A DNA stretch of 64,000 nt from Antitrichia curtipendula (GCA_951230915.1 OX579638.1:21346696-21410695); one strand, 5' to 3'; shown: positions 12,911-25,014, counted from the stretch's first letter. The notes: a model not told the origin generated them from the sequence alone. Numbers and translations are program-made.

Positions 12911-13795
12911 GAGGTTCAACCTTAGATGTGTTTTTGGAATTTTTCTCACTATTTTTTGACATTCCAAAGTCATTTTGCAGACACAATGAATCAATTGAAT
13001 GATATTTTATGCCACATTTTACTACTTTTGGACTTTGGAAAGTCCAAAATTGGTATTGGTCATCGGGAGAAAAAAATGGTCAACAAAAAATAATGCAAAA
13101 CATCGGGAGATCTAGGCAAAATATCAAGAGATCAATACAAACATCAAGAGATTTATACAAACTTACATCATGAGATCTCATGATGTTATTATTTGGAGAT
13201 CTTTGGACGTTTTGTTTAGAATTCATTGAATAGTCTAGAAGTAGTTAAATATGATATTTTTCTTTTATCAATGTGTTTGTATATTGGTTTTGAAGCACTT
13301 CAAAATTAAAATTTATTCATTTGAGTAGGTTTAGAAATTGATTGTCGCCTCCAAATGTGTTAGTAGGAAAATTTCAACATTGTTTTTCTACACTAAAACA
13401 AATAGGCTTGCAATCCATGAGACCAAATGACTCCAAATTTGATTCACGTCATCTACAACAAGTACACTACAAGATTGTATGGTTGAGAATTATCTTCTTT
13501 AGTGACATTTTGGACTATAAAACTTCAAAAGCAATAATGTTTTTAAACTCAAAAGTCTTGGGTCTTGAGGGGTCAAATGATTTCGGTCTTAAATGGGCTT
13601 AAATTGCTTCAAACCAATTTTTTTAAATCATTTTGGAGAAGTAGCTAGCTATGTCTTCAATACTCATGTGATACTTGGATGATATTTAGTAACATCTATA
13701 TCAAAAGTAGGTGATACCCAAGTATTGGTGTTCAAATTTAAAAATTGTGCTTTAAAAACATTTGAATCCTTTTTTGAATTGTGAACCTTTTTTTT

Positions 13796-13806
13796 GGGGG
13801 GGGGGG
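13796..13806 (+). repeat. Run of 11 G after a T run
   Basis: A pure G11 directly follows eight T, in otherwise AT-rich DNA. It is the longest G run I saw in the window. Confidence 0.9.
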
Positions 13807-14137
13807 AGTACGAAATTACAAATATATTATTTATCTTAACTCCATCAAATTGATCCATCATAAGAAAAAGATATCTTTTGAACATGCAAATATCACTCAA
13901 GATGAATGAGAGATTAGTTAGACAAAACATTGCCTAGGAGAATTGTGGTCATCATCCAAAATATGACCTTCATAGCTGTTAGGGGTCTACTTAATTTAAC
14001 TGTAATGAAATATAATATTTTCTCCAATCACATGTCCAGATCAAAAGTTATGTCATATAAAGTGTCAATATGTCAGCAGCTTTGGACAGCATGTATTACA
14101 CCCTTCTACTACTTCTTAAATTTGACATGGATACAAT

Positions 14138-14395
14138 TAAGGTAGTATGCTCTAAAAGCGACCATTTAAGGGTTGGTATGCCTTTTTCATAGGTTTTCAT
14201 GGACGAAAATATTTGTAGATCATTTTTCAGAGAAAGGAAAATAGATGTGGAACCTAATACAGGTGGTTTTATATTTTTGTAAGCATTTTTGAATTACTTA
14301 TGAACTTTAAAAGATTTGGGGCATAGACACCTATTTGTGATCATAGGTCTCCCAAAATCTGTCCATTTGCAATTTGTAAAGAGATGTGCGCACCT
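14138..14395 (+). repeat. Inverted repeat arm, right
   Basis: Partner of 11385-11645 in opposite orientation (see that entry). Together the two arms bracket the segment that contains the degenerate triplication. Confidence 0.65.
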
Positions 14396-14807
14396 CCATT
14401 TTCTAGCTTAAAATAGGGTCAATTTGAAGGAGAGGGTCGGTTTTAGAGCAGACTACTTTAAGTAACATGATATACCGCACTAGCTCATCTATCAAGGTTG
14501 GAAAAAACTAAATTTAAAAAGAAATGCCAAAATTATAGAGATATTATTATTATTTTTTAAAAACTTTACATGTACCCTATGCTTGGATCAAATTTGTCAA
14601 GAAATAATTCAAAATATTATTAAATATGCCATGTAATGAAATTTTTAGAAATTATAATGTGGCATAATTGAATAGTGTAGAAAATATTTTAAAAAATAAT
14701 TTGTATCCTTAAAAAAAAAATGAAAAATAATATACATACCTAGGTGATTGCTATACAAATGTAAGAAATCTATAGAACAAATAAGTTTACTAAGCTTAGT
14801 CCTTTTT

Positions 14808-14919
14808 CTTCCCTTGAAGAGAGATTATATTCTTTCTTCCTTTGAAGAGAGACTATATTCTTTCTTCCCTTGAAGAGAAACTATATTCTTTCTTCCCTTG
14901 AAGAGAGACTATATTCTTT
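14808..14919 (+). repeat. Minisatellite, four 28-bp units
   Basis: Four head-to-tail 28-bp units of the form CTTCCCTTGAAGAGAGA-CTATATTCTTT begin at 14808, 14836, 14864 and 14892. They differ only by single bases (GATTAT/GACTAT/AACTAT and CCC/CCT). Confidence 0.95.
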
Positions 14920-15095
14920 GAAAGGGATTGAAATTTAATTAGTACTTTTGCTAACTTATTAAGTTTCTCTACTGCTAAGCGTCACAAAAGATTCAGTAAA
15001 GCCCGGAGTATTGCGGTAAAGCTATAATGACCTTGCTAAAGGTCATAAAATATTCCAAATCTTGTAAAATGAAATCCCAAAAATTCTAAATCGGG

Positions 15096-15900
15096 TTAAT
15101 CCCTAAAGTTCCAAAGTCCCTACAAGGGACTCTTAGGATTTCGGGTAGGCTTGTATGATCTTAATTTTTGACATGATTTTTTGAAACTTTTTTGAAAAAA
15201 AGAACTCAGATTAGATTTTTGGAAATGTAATTTTTATTTCAACCGATGTCAAAGAACAAAAGTTAAGTCACCATGAGTCCAAAAAGCAACTTGAGGGGTA
15301 GCCCAAAAAATCCCACCAAAAATTGAATTTTTTCAATTTTTAATTTTTTCTCAAAGATTATATTTTTTTTCTACATCTAAAGCTTTGAATCATTCTATTT
15401 GAACTAGTGATGATAAAGTTATGGACAATCTTAATTTTGTAGGCAATCTAAGCATCTTTTTGAAAAAATAGCTTATAGGATTCATTTTTGAATGCAATAT
15501 CTATAATTTTTCAAAAAAAATTGTTAGACATGGTTAAATTTATTTGTTAGAACAATATCACAATTAGAATTATTGTGTTTCAATTCCATCTTGGAACTAT
15601 TAATAGTTTAGTTTTTCCTTCAATCTTGAACCTACTTCTAGTTAACAATTTTTTAATGAATAAAAATTAAGTGTTTTTTTGTTGAATTTTTCATCCTAGA
15701 TTCTCAACTCAATTTTTTAAATTAAGAAGATTTGAAGTCAAAAAATCTAACTGATCAAGGTGTAAAAAACTTTAAGAATCCCAATCTAAGAGGATTCAAA
15801 ATTCCAAACTCGTAGAGAGTGAACTTTTTCTAATTTTGAATGCTATGATCTTGCAATTTAAATAGTCAAATTTTCCAATTTTTCCAATTTCAGTGCATTC
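15096..15900 (-). mobile_element. Truncated TTAA element, minus orientation
   Basis: It starts with TTAA plus TCCCTAAAG at 15096. The interior is the reverse complement of the 24086-25193 copy (TTCCATCTTGGA, CAATCTTGAACCTACTTCTA, AGGCAATCTAAGCATC). Similarity fades near 15770-15900 and no closing CTTTAGGG plus TTAA is found. Confidence 0.65.
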
Positions 15901-16249
15901 CATAAAAATTCAACTATAATTTTGTACATTTTTTTTTTCTAAAATAAAAAATTAGTTGTTGAGCTTTCCTTGTCATTACTTTGTCATTTGGAACCATGGC
16001 ATTTAAATTGAGTGTGAAACAAATTATATACATTAATGTTGTTTGTGCTCTTAGTCTTATTATTGATTGTTTTTATTGTCAAAAGGTTGAAGTAGCAACA
16101 TCTCAACTCTTGTATTGATTGTTTGTGGATGTCTTTGGGAAAGATTTTTTTGTAGAATTAGTGAATTTTTTCACATGATAGCTCCCCCACATGAAAATGG
16201 ATGTATATTAGAATTAGCATGTTATTACTTTGGTTCTTGAGATTGACAT

Positions 16250-16580
16250 ATATTACACCCTACCCATACCTGGGTCCATGCCCATACTAGTTAGTTCCAC
16301 AAAACTAATATACATCCAATTCCCAACGTATACAAAAAGGAAACTATAGCCATGTATACACATCTATATGAGTATACCCCACACTTGTAGACTCAAATCC
16401 CAACCTACAAAAACCTCTTTCATTACAAATTGGTGCCCTTGCGTTCATGCTTGTTTTTATGTCTCCGCTAATATTAGTATGCCCCATCCACTTCAAATCC
16501 CAACCTATAAAAAAGACATACGTACCCTTGCATCCACGCCCATACTAGTACATCCCACACACTTTTAACCCTAACTTGAA
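16250..16580 (+). repeat. Degenerate short repeats
   Basis: CAAATCCCAACCTA(C/T)AAAA occurs twice (near 16395 and 16495), and CCATACTAGT(A/T) occurs twice (near 16283 and 16541), together with TCCACGCCC-like variants. It may be related to the motif arrays at 2-4.5 kb. Confidence 0.4.
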
Positions 16581-17930
16581 GGGCCTAAAAGCCCTTTGTG
16601 GCCGTATAGTATATTACAAATATGGTGGTATTTGAGCTAAAAATCATTGACTAAATATTGTCCAATACAAAGTAAATTATTGATCATGATAGTATGTAAA
16701 TAACAATGTATCAAAATTCATATTGTAAACCACAATTGAAGAGTTATAAAGCTAAATACAGATTGTATAGAGGGACCCCAAGGACCTTTCAAGAGTTAAA
16801 TTCAAAAGTCTACATTTGGACTATATATTTCATGTTTTCATCATTTGCATATGTGTGTGATATTAATTATGGACTTTATATTTTTCCATGGATAATCATT
16901 AAATATTAGATGATTGTTTTTTGAAAACTTAAAGTAGAAGAAGATGTGGATGAAAATACAATCTCTCCTGAAAGAATATGACAAGGTCAACAATCAATAT
17001 GTCAAGGTCAAAAATTTATTTATTTCCAAAAAATAAGTTGGCACATGCTCAAAATATATTTATGTATACATTGCCAATATTCTGTTTTTTACCACACAAA
17101 ATACTTGCTTTTTGACAAAATAATTTTCCTAAAATTCACATCTAATTCTAGAATTATTTTCCACTAGACAACCTACATGGCTACATCTATGCCGATTCTA
17201 TGGTATATTACCTCTTAAAACATTATTCCATCTCATACTAATTTCACACTGCAACTTTACACATGCTACAAGAATATGGTAGAAAACCATTAATTTGGTC
17301 TTAAAACTAAAACTAAAATGATATAGAGAAAAGCATGAATTCAAGTTTTTTAATTGCAGACAACTTGTAGCATTTTTTAATTTTTTTTGTAAACTAATAT
17401 ATAAACTTCTACCACAAAAAAAAACTTTTTATCATTTTTAATAAAAGAAAACAAAGTATTAGATGAAGATTGCCTACTAAAACATTATCACCATTGGGGT
17501 TGACATATTTTAATAATTTGCTTGGATTCTTGGCAATCCAATGTTTTGATCAATTAATACAACCTTCCATTTAAATTGAAAAAATCAACAATGAGTATAA
17601 AGACTTTACAATTACTTGATTTCTATAAATTTATCGTAAATTGATTTGTTTCAATCCATGGTTCTCACTTGATTGGTTTTGTACAAAATCTCGAAAACCA
17701 ACATCAATTTAACGAAATTGGCAGTAACCAAAACTTCATTATAATGGTGGTATTCCACAAACTTGGCACTTTTACATTCAGACCAACGTGTGTTCTAAAA
17801 TCTATACTAGTCCTAAAATTTAGGGCCAAAGTAAAAAAATGAATGGAAAAATGGCGAATGGAATACTGGTTGATTTTAATGAAATTTCCCATTGTTACAT
17901 TGCATTAGTAAAGTTTTACCACCAAGTTTG
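16581..17930. other. Gene-free AT-rich stretch
   Basis: AT-rich sequence with frames below 70 codons on both strands. I see no gene or repeat structure. Confidence 0.5.
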
Positions 17931-18211
17931 TAGTATTAAAAATAGACACTCAGGTATTGACTGTTGACTCGCATTCCGCGTGTCATTGAAAGTTGAAACT
18001 TTGAAATTTGTGCGGAACGTGCTCCGCCTTTCCGGGTTGAGTCAAACCTGAGTCCTGTCTCGGGGAAAGGTTTTTCCTCAGAGGAAGAGCCCTGAAGAAA
18101 CCGACGGAGGACGATAAGCTTCCATATCGATGCAGGCCATGCAAAAGCAGCGCACAAACAAGTTCCAGTCCGTCGAAAAAAACTGGAGCACGAGCAAATA
18201 CAGATACAAAT

Positions 18212-18644
18212 AATAGTGGTAGTTACAACTTGTTCAAGGTGCGTGTGAACAATGGAGATCTATGTGGTGGCGATGTAGGGTTGGCTTCTTTTGACCAGAA
18301 TATTCTTAGTGTGATATTGATTGTTCACCTTCAACATCCACCTCTGGAGGTGGATGTTGAAGGTGAACAATCAATATCACGCTAAAAATATTCTTTTGTT
18401 CTCTTAACTTTCCCTTTTGAACTCCCACTTTGACCTTTGGACTTCTAATTTCGTCTTCATTTCACCTTTTTGGCTCCAAAAAGGACTCCAAGGTCACTCC
18501 ATTATCCATTCTCCATTCTACCTCAAAGAAGGTGGTCATAGCTTCTTCTAAAAACGTGGCTTCTCATTGGCTACTACAAACATGCTCCACTATTGAATCT
18601 CCATTGTTCACATGCACCTTGAACAAGCTGTGACTACCACTATT
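18212..18644. mobile_element. Foldback element with perfect inner hairpin
   Basis: Outer arms 18212-18258 and 18598-18644 are 47-bp inverted repeats with three mismatches, ending AATAGTGG / CCACTATT. Inside lies a perfect 34-bp palindrome: 18311-18344 and 18347-18380 are exact reverse complements separated by two bases (TG). The total length of 433 bp is typical of a MITE or foldback transposon. I found no clear target-site duplication. It lies in a GC-richer stretch about 1.3 kb upstream of the allene oxide cyclase gene. A transcript through it would form a long hairpin. Confidence 0.85.
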
Positions 18645-18699
18645 GACTCAAACCTTTCTAGAAAGTGAGGTCCTCCATTCCTCCACTCCCCGATCCATG

Positions 18700-19930
18700 A
18701 TTTAAATTGCAGGTGAAATCCCAAGGGTCCATCTGTCGAATTTCTGAAGAATTCCGTAAGTCAATGCTCAGTGATGATAGGATAGGAATATAGGATACAT
18801 TCCTACTCGCGTAGGATTGGAATTTTGGACACACAAGGAACAGTTGTCCAATTCATCTTACTGGTAGGTGGAAAATTTCTTCCACCTAGTCTCTGATTGG
18901 GTTGCGTCTCAGTTTGTCGTCTGTCTGGTCTGGAGTCTCCCTGGGATTAAAAACACTCCTGGCTTCAGTTGGTCTGGCTTGACCTCTCCTTTTTGCAATG
19001 CCCTTTTCCTTTCATTTGCACCCAAAGAAATAAAAGAAATGGTCCAATTTGGATTTTGGATTTTGGATTTCAATCCAGCAGCCACTTGGAGCACGGCAAT
19101 GCCATATCATGCTTCTGGTGGCAACCTCACCGAAACTACTCTACTGTACATCTCTAGGTCTTCCCTCCCAATCTTCTCCGCTAATTACTACTGTAGTAAG
19201 CTTGCACGAAGCATCCGCGGCAGTCGGCATCCAAATAATTGTCAAACCCGTCTCCTTCCAAATTTAGAAACAGGCACTACTGGCGAACGGACCGTCCGTG
19301 AAGGTCGAGTCGGACACTACGGTTATCCTACTGTCTGCAACTCCAATCTATTTGGAGCTTCCAGTGATCGATACTCTACACTGCAACTGGAGCCAGAGGT
19401 GCTGCATGGATTCCCTGAATCCCCGCAATCTCGATAATTGACCTGCATTGCTGCTAGCCCATGTGGGAGAAGTTAACTACTGTAGTAGCAAGCAAGCAAG
19501 ACTACTGTAGTGCTCCGTCACACCTACCTCCCCTTCTCTCCGGGATTTCGCTTTCTGGGACCACAACCGCACTATTGTTTAATAGTTTCACATGATTCGG
19601 CCACATTACAAATAGATCCTCGGCAAACGAGCCCACTCCATTCAACCCTCGTGTTCACAGGTCTCGGGACAACAGATGTCTTGTGTGCTCACTTGCTAGT
19701 GTGCGTGGGTAGTGAATCGATCGAGAAGTTGTGGTGAGTGCAGTTGTGATCGACCGGGGTAGATGAATTGGATTTCAAATGCATGCATAGTTTCATTTGA
19801 GAAGCTTGGTATGATTTGAGAAGCTTATTTTGATTTTAAAAAGTTTTTGTTACATTGCTATCTAGAGAAGGGGCTGTCGACGTTTCTGAAACTAGGCAAG
19901 CTGGGGAACCGAAGCGGTGCCAAGGCGGAG
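18700..19930 (+). promoter_or_regulatory. 5' flank of allene oxide cyclase gene
   Basis: GC-richer than the surroundings and without a recognised gene. It carries three copies of the palindrome ACTAC-T-GTAGT, at 19187-19197 (arms extend to TTACTAC/GTAGTAA at 19185-19199), 19476-19486 and 19501-19511. A good acceptor, pyrimidine-rich with CTAG at 19862-19865, lies in frame upstream of the ATG at 19931. So an upstream leader or transit-peptide exon may lie here, but I could not identify one. Transcription start and TATA box are not assigned. Confidence 0.4.
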
Positions 19931-21697
19931 ATGGCTTCGTCTACTGCGCGAGACGAAGCCCTTGCTGGAGTGCAGGAGCTTTGCGTGTACGAGATCAACG
20001 AGCGCGACCGCGGCAGCCCCGTGCTGCTGCCGTTCGGGGGGAAGAAGAACGACGCCGGCGTGCATGTGAGCAGCCTCGGCGATCTCGTGCCTTTCAGCAA
20101 CAAGGTGGGTTGGTTCAATTCTTCATTCCAAATCTTCGGAACCCTTTCAACATTACGCACAGTAAGACTGAAGTCTCAGGGTGTTGTGGTTTCATCTTGC
20201 TGAGTTAGAATCTGTGTGCATTTCCGCATGCATTTACATCCCTAGCTTTGGAGTGGTTGCTTTGGACAGAGGTTTCGTTTTGGACGTTGGTGAGGAAAGC
20301 GAGACTCATACAGGAATCGCGCGCACAGTAGAGCCCTCTGTTGTGACCTGATTATTACGTGCCGTTGGAAGAGTCAATCGATCTCTACCGTGTCAGTTTT
20401 AAGGGATTGTAGGTTGGAATAAGTTGCATCGATTCCTTTCACTGAGAACTGGTTGGTTTCGATCGATTTCAGGGGATTGATCGGCTGGTTTGGTGGTGCT
20501 GTGATTGAATGGCAGGTCTATGATGGATCGTTGCAAACGAGGTTGGGGATGACGGCTGGCTTGTGCACTTTGATTCAGCACAATAGCGAGAAGAACGGGG
20601 ATCGCTATGAGGCTTTGTATAGTTTCTACTTCGGCGATTACGGACACATCTCTGTGCAGGTGCTTACCTCCTCAACAGATCACAATCATACAATCTCAAT
20701 CAGTTTATAAAAAACATTTTCGAAGCATCGACTGAAGTTCATGCATTTCCCGTTTTTATGAGTTTGACCCGAGGTTGTTCTGTGCACCCGGACCTCGTTT
20801 GTTATTGTCACAGCTAGTCTAGGTGCCAAATATTGCAGGCGTTTGATAATATAGAGTTTTTTGGTGTTGCATGGAAAAGTGACTGAAGAAGTAATTCGGG
20901 TTGCAGGAGTCAGGAAACTGATCTAGAATTCTTCTTTTATTTGTTAAACTATAAAAAACTGTGATAGCGAGAGACAGAGTGAGCTCCAAACTAGTACATT
21001 GCAAGGGGTATGACGCCAGTCCAAAATCCTTTTTACACTTATCAAACTTCTTATTTTCGTATCTAACTAATTCTGACATATAACTAACACCCATAATAGC
21101 AAGTGCTCGAAGTGAGTTTTGAACTGGATCCTTACAAGAGTTATGAAGATAATCCAAAACCTCCGTTCTATCACATTTGTATTCAACTTTTGGAAATAGA
21201 ACAAAGCGTGATTGAGAGTATCTCTTTGAGTGTTGTACTGGGTACGGCCATTCCTTTGGATTTGGCAAGAGCACCGAGGATGCTATAATTAAAGAGATCT
21301 GGAACTACTGCTGTTCTTCCCAAAAGTATTTCATTTTTAATTTGATAAGGTTGGATTGATGAGATTGAATGGAGACTAACATTTTTGTAACAACAATCCT
21401 ATTAAATATTTTTTTTAATGTTACGTTATTGTTGCACAGGGAGCTTACATCACATACGAAGACTCCTACCTGGCGATCACGGGAGGGTCAGGGATCTTTG
21501 CCGGTTGTTACGGCCAGGCCAAGTTGCACCAGATCATCTTCCCCTTCAAGCTCTTCTACACTTTCTACTTGCAAGGAATTCAGAAGCTTCCGGAGGCCCT
21601 GACCAAGCCCCACGTGGCTCCTTCTCCGTCTATTGCACCAGCGCCCGAGGCTCAGCAGTGTCTGCCTGGCCACACGTCGCCCAACTACACCAACTAG
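19931..21697 (+). CDS. AOC: Allene oxide cyclase (EC 5.3.99.6)
   Basis: Three exons, 19931-20104, 20516-20659 and 21440-21697, with phase-0 GT-AG introns, give 191 residues. The enzyme turns the unstable allene oxide from 13-hydroperoxy-linolenate into cis-(+)-12-oxo-phytodienoic acid (OPDA) in plastids, the committed step to OPDA and jasmonates. Family signatures are all visible: [16 protein letters not shown] (residues 15-30), LGDLVPFSN (49-57), [37 protein letters not shown] and a C-terminal PAPEA...NYTN tail. Known active-site positions are kept (Glu21, Asn23, Ser29, Pro30, Asn57, Cys75). Relative to seed-plant enzymes there is a short Gly/Lys/Asn-rich insertion at about residues 35-46. 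From this ATG the protein has the size of the mature enzyme, without a transit peptide. The frame is open upstream to 19820 with no ATG and a good acceptor at 19865, so a further 5' exon is possible. Confidence 0.93.
20819..21274 (-). other. Antisense open frame inside AOC intron 2
   Basis: Intron 2 of the cyclase gene carries a 151-codon minus-strand frame with a GTG as first possible start. Its first half has coding-like composition (for example [20 protein letters not shown] and [14 protein letters not shown]). An overlapping frame just upstream reads [18 protein letters not shown], as if one exon had been split by a frameshift. I do not recognise the family. It may be a captured or retro-inserted gene fragment. 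It may also be chance. Confidence 0.3.
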
Positions 21698-22220
21698 AAG
21701 ACCATATGAATTTCTAAAATTTCGTAAACATCTAATCCGGACCTGCTGTTGATACTAGCTACTGCTTGAGTTTGTGTAATGACTGTGAAATGGTAGAATA
21801 AATTTGGAGTTTGGGGGAATGGGAACTGAGTGGGTGGGATGGATGCAGTAACCGTTTCTTAATTCCAAGATCTCTAACGTAGTTTTGCTCAGTGAGAGAA
21901 TGACTTAAGTAGCAATTCCACAGTGTGTTCCAAGACGTGCATTACTTAGACGATTATAATTAGTAGTTAGTTTTTTGAAAGAGATATCAGATAGGTGCCC
22001 TGTTTGATGAGAGAGTATGTGTACATTCTACAAACGAAAATCTATTACAAGTAATAAACATTTGGCTCTTGGTTAGTGACAATCGTCCCAAAATTGTTTG
22101 TGTTGGAGAGTTTTTGTTATTAGACTTGTTTTGAATATGTTTTTGGTAGTGTATGAAATAGAATATCAAAGTGCCAAAGGATGTGTCATTGAATCCCTAG
22201 TGTGCAAAATGTTCACACAA

Positions 22221-22257
22221 GGTAGATGGTCCTACAATTGTAGAGGGACCATCTACC
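22221..22257. repeat. Inverted repeat with 12-bp arms
   Basis: GGTAGATGGTCC at 22221-22232 pairs exactly with GGACCATCTACC at 22246-22257. The loop contains a second palindrome, CTACAATTGTAG (22232-22243). Confidence 0.9.
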
Positions 22258-22390
22258 AAGTTGATCACTTGATCATCATCACTAACAAATCTTGTTTTGG
22301 AATCGTGTGTATTGTCGGCTTAAAAAAATGCAAAAGCACTCATGGGAAGTCTAACTGTTCTAGAAAACCTTCCCTTTTCACATAAAATTT

Positions 22391-22428
22391 TGAAGATGAA
22401 TAGTTGCATTGAAGATGAATAGTTGCAT
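22391..22428 (+). repeat. 19-bp direct tandem duplication
   Basis: The 19-bp unit TGAAGATGAATAGTTGCAT occurs twice head to tail with no differences. Confidence 0.9.
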
Positions 22429-23051
22429 TCAACGTTGTTTATGGGTTAAGAATTATTTAACCATTGATGGAAAAACAAACTTGGATTCTCAACTCCCATG
22501 TTATATGGCCTTGATTATAATAACTTATGATACATTTTAATCCAATCTCAAGGGATTTAATTTATTTTTATTTAAAAAATTCTATTGGCCTTTCTAACAA
22601 GGAATTCAAAAATGTGATTTAAAAAAATAAATAGTATACTATGAATGAATTTTAATTTTAATTGTTGGAAACTTCTTGTATAGATTTTTTAAAATTATGC
22701 ATAAGTGTTTCAATTCTTCATATATATTGTAAAGTTTTTTTAAAAAGAAATATGCAACCCAATATTTTTTACTTCTCAGTTTATTTTATATGATCTTCAG
22801 CTAATTTTTTGGTCTTTTTAATATAATATAACTTTTACAAAAGCCGTCTTCTAAACTATTTTAATGTTGATGACCCCTGTGTATAACACAAGAGTTGTAT
22901 ACTCGGGGAAACAAAATGGAGTTTATCATCTAGAATAAAGAATTTCCATCTGGTAAGCAGTAATTTAGGCTTCATTACCATGATAGCAAACTCTTAAATT
23001 TTCTTTCTTGTAAATTTGATGCACACAAACAACACATAGATGAATTCTATT

Positions 23052-23212
23052 CACTACAAAGAAACAAGGATCTAAAGTACTTGTCTACAATGATTACAAG
23101 CACAACAATGACTACAAAATGACTGTTTTGTAGTCATTGACTCATTGTAGACAAGAAATGACTACTAGAGTCATTGTAGACAAGTCATTTATACCCTTGT
23201 TTCTTTGTAGCG
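23052..23212. mobile_element. CACTA-type MITE, 161 bp
   Basis: Terminal inverted repeats CACTACAAAGAAACAAGG at the left and CCTTGTTTCTTTGTAGCG at the right pair over 18 bp with one mismatch. The element is flanked by ATT at 23049-23051 and 23213-23215, the 3-bp duplication expected for CACTA (En/Spm) transposons, whose plant ends commonly begin CACTACAA. Subterminal repeats of TTGTCTACAATGA and its complement occur three times, and the centre is a palindrome GACTACAAAA/TTTTGTAGTC. There is no coding capacity, so it is non-autonomous. Confidence 0.88.
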
Positions 23213-24085
23213 ATTAAAAATTAGTGTTCAAACTTCTACTTGTACAATCCTAACATGCTTCAAAATTTGTGAACAAAGTTTTTAATTCGTACAAGTCCTT
23301 GGTATAGAGGGGAATGTAGGTTTAAAGCATTTTAGAAAAAAAAAAATTATAGCCAAAGAAGCATTTTAGACATGAGATCTTCATTTTGGCAAAAAAAAAT
23401 TCTTCCCATCCCTGTATAATTTAGATTCTTTCACATATATCATAAAATCAAAAATGTGCATGCTAATCACATTGTTGAAGAATGAACAAAAATTATTTTC
23501 TTAACATACATAGAATTACAAAAAGCTCTCACAAAAAGCTTTTGAAATCATTCATAATCCAATGAGTGGCACCATTTGAGGGATCAAAGAAGTAGATTGT
23601 TTATTTTTGCCTTCAAATAGTATAATATTAAAAAAAATTGCATTCTAAGGTTCTAATAAATAATTTTCATCAAATATCAATTTTGTCTCCCATCCAAGGA
23701 GATACAAGGCACTAGAAATATCTAAGAAATACTTAGGAAATGCACAAATATTAAAGATTGTTCTATATATATGGCGGATAAGTCTACATAAAAAGGCAAA
23801 TTTCAAGGTCAAGTTGTAATTGTTTACAACTACAAGACAAGATGAACAAGATATTGAAATATTAGTAGGTTAAGTGATCATTTTGCAAAATACACTTTCA
23901 CATAGGAGTCTATATTTTTACGTGTTACAAAATTTTATATTTTATTACATTTATAACAACTTGCAGAGCTCTTTAGCACAACTTTCTAACTTTTGGCAAA
24001 CCACACTACATTGTTTTTCAAATATGAGCAAAATATCTTGCTATGTACTCTTCTGTAAAGGAATACAAATCAACTTCAAATGTTT

Positions 24086-24895
24086 TCAACCCCCTAAAGG
24101 CCCAAGGCCTTTTTTCAATCAAAAAACACTCAAAACTACCATTTCTATTGCAAAGAGAAAAAAACTTTTGCGATTGTATTTTTTGCATATCTAACCATAG
24201 GATATTGCACTATACTAGTATAAAAATGTGTGAAAAAAATTTCAGAAACTTTGACCGCATAGATTGCAAGATATTTACATTTAAAGCAAAAAAAACAAGT
24301 GTTTTTACACCTTGCTTGAGTGCTTGACTAGATTCAACTTTAAATCTTCTTAACTTAAATTTTTCACTACTAATTTTTATTTTCTAATTTTTTATGGTAA
24401 AAAATTGAGTTGAAGATCTAAGAGTTTTTTTATATTTTAAAATACTTAATTTTCACTCACTAGAAAATTAATAGAAGTACATTCAATACTGAAGGAATTA
24501 GTAAACCATTAATATTTCTAAGATGGAATTGAAACACAATAATACTAAGGGTGATATTGTTCTAGAAAACAAATTTAACCATTTCTAACAATTGCTTTTG
24601 AAAAATTGTAAAAACTGCATTCAAAAATGGATTTTATAAGTCAATTTTTCAAGAAGATACTTAGATTGCCCCCAAAATAAGATTGTCCATAGCTTTCCCA
24701 TCACTAGTTCAAATAGAATGAATCAAAGCTTCAGATGTAGAAAATATATATATAATCTTTGGAAAAAAAATTAAAACTTAAAAAAAAATCAATTTTTTGT
24801 GATTTTTTGGGGCTACCCTTCAAGTTGTTTTTTGGACCTAGGATAGCATAACTTTTACTCCTGGGTACCATTTGGAAAAAAAAAAAAAAAGAAAG

Positions 24896-24959
<64 letters not shown>

Positions 24960-24980
24960 AAATTTTTTTAAATTTTTAAA

Positions 24981-25014
<34 letters not shown>

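Larger units (their letters stand above)
21698..23050. other. Flank 3' of AOC, no gene
   Basis: Contains the 3' UTR of the cyclase gene, then AT-rich DNA. Small structures in it are listed separately. A 95-codon plus frame at 22098-22385 has no recognisable features. Confidence 0.4.

Noticed and set aside
18130..18213. Small plus-strand frame of 27 codons, basic and Lys/Gln-rich
   Set aside because: Too short, no family match, and it ends inside the foldback arm border.
18868..19437. 189-codon plus-strand frame upstream of AOC
   Set aside because: It starts with GTG, crosses low-complexity TTGGATTTTGGATT-type text, has no motif, and lies in the expected 5' flank.
19855..20208. Other frames of 100-117 codons over AOC exon 1
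   Set aside because: They are frame shadows of the conserved AOC reading frame.
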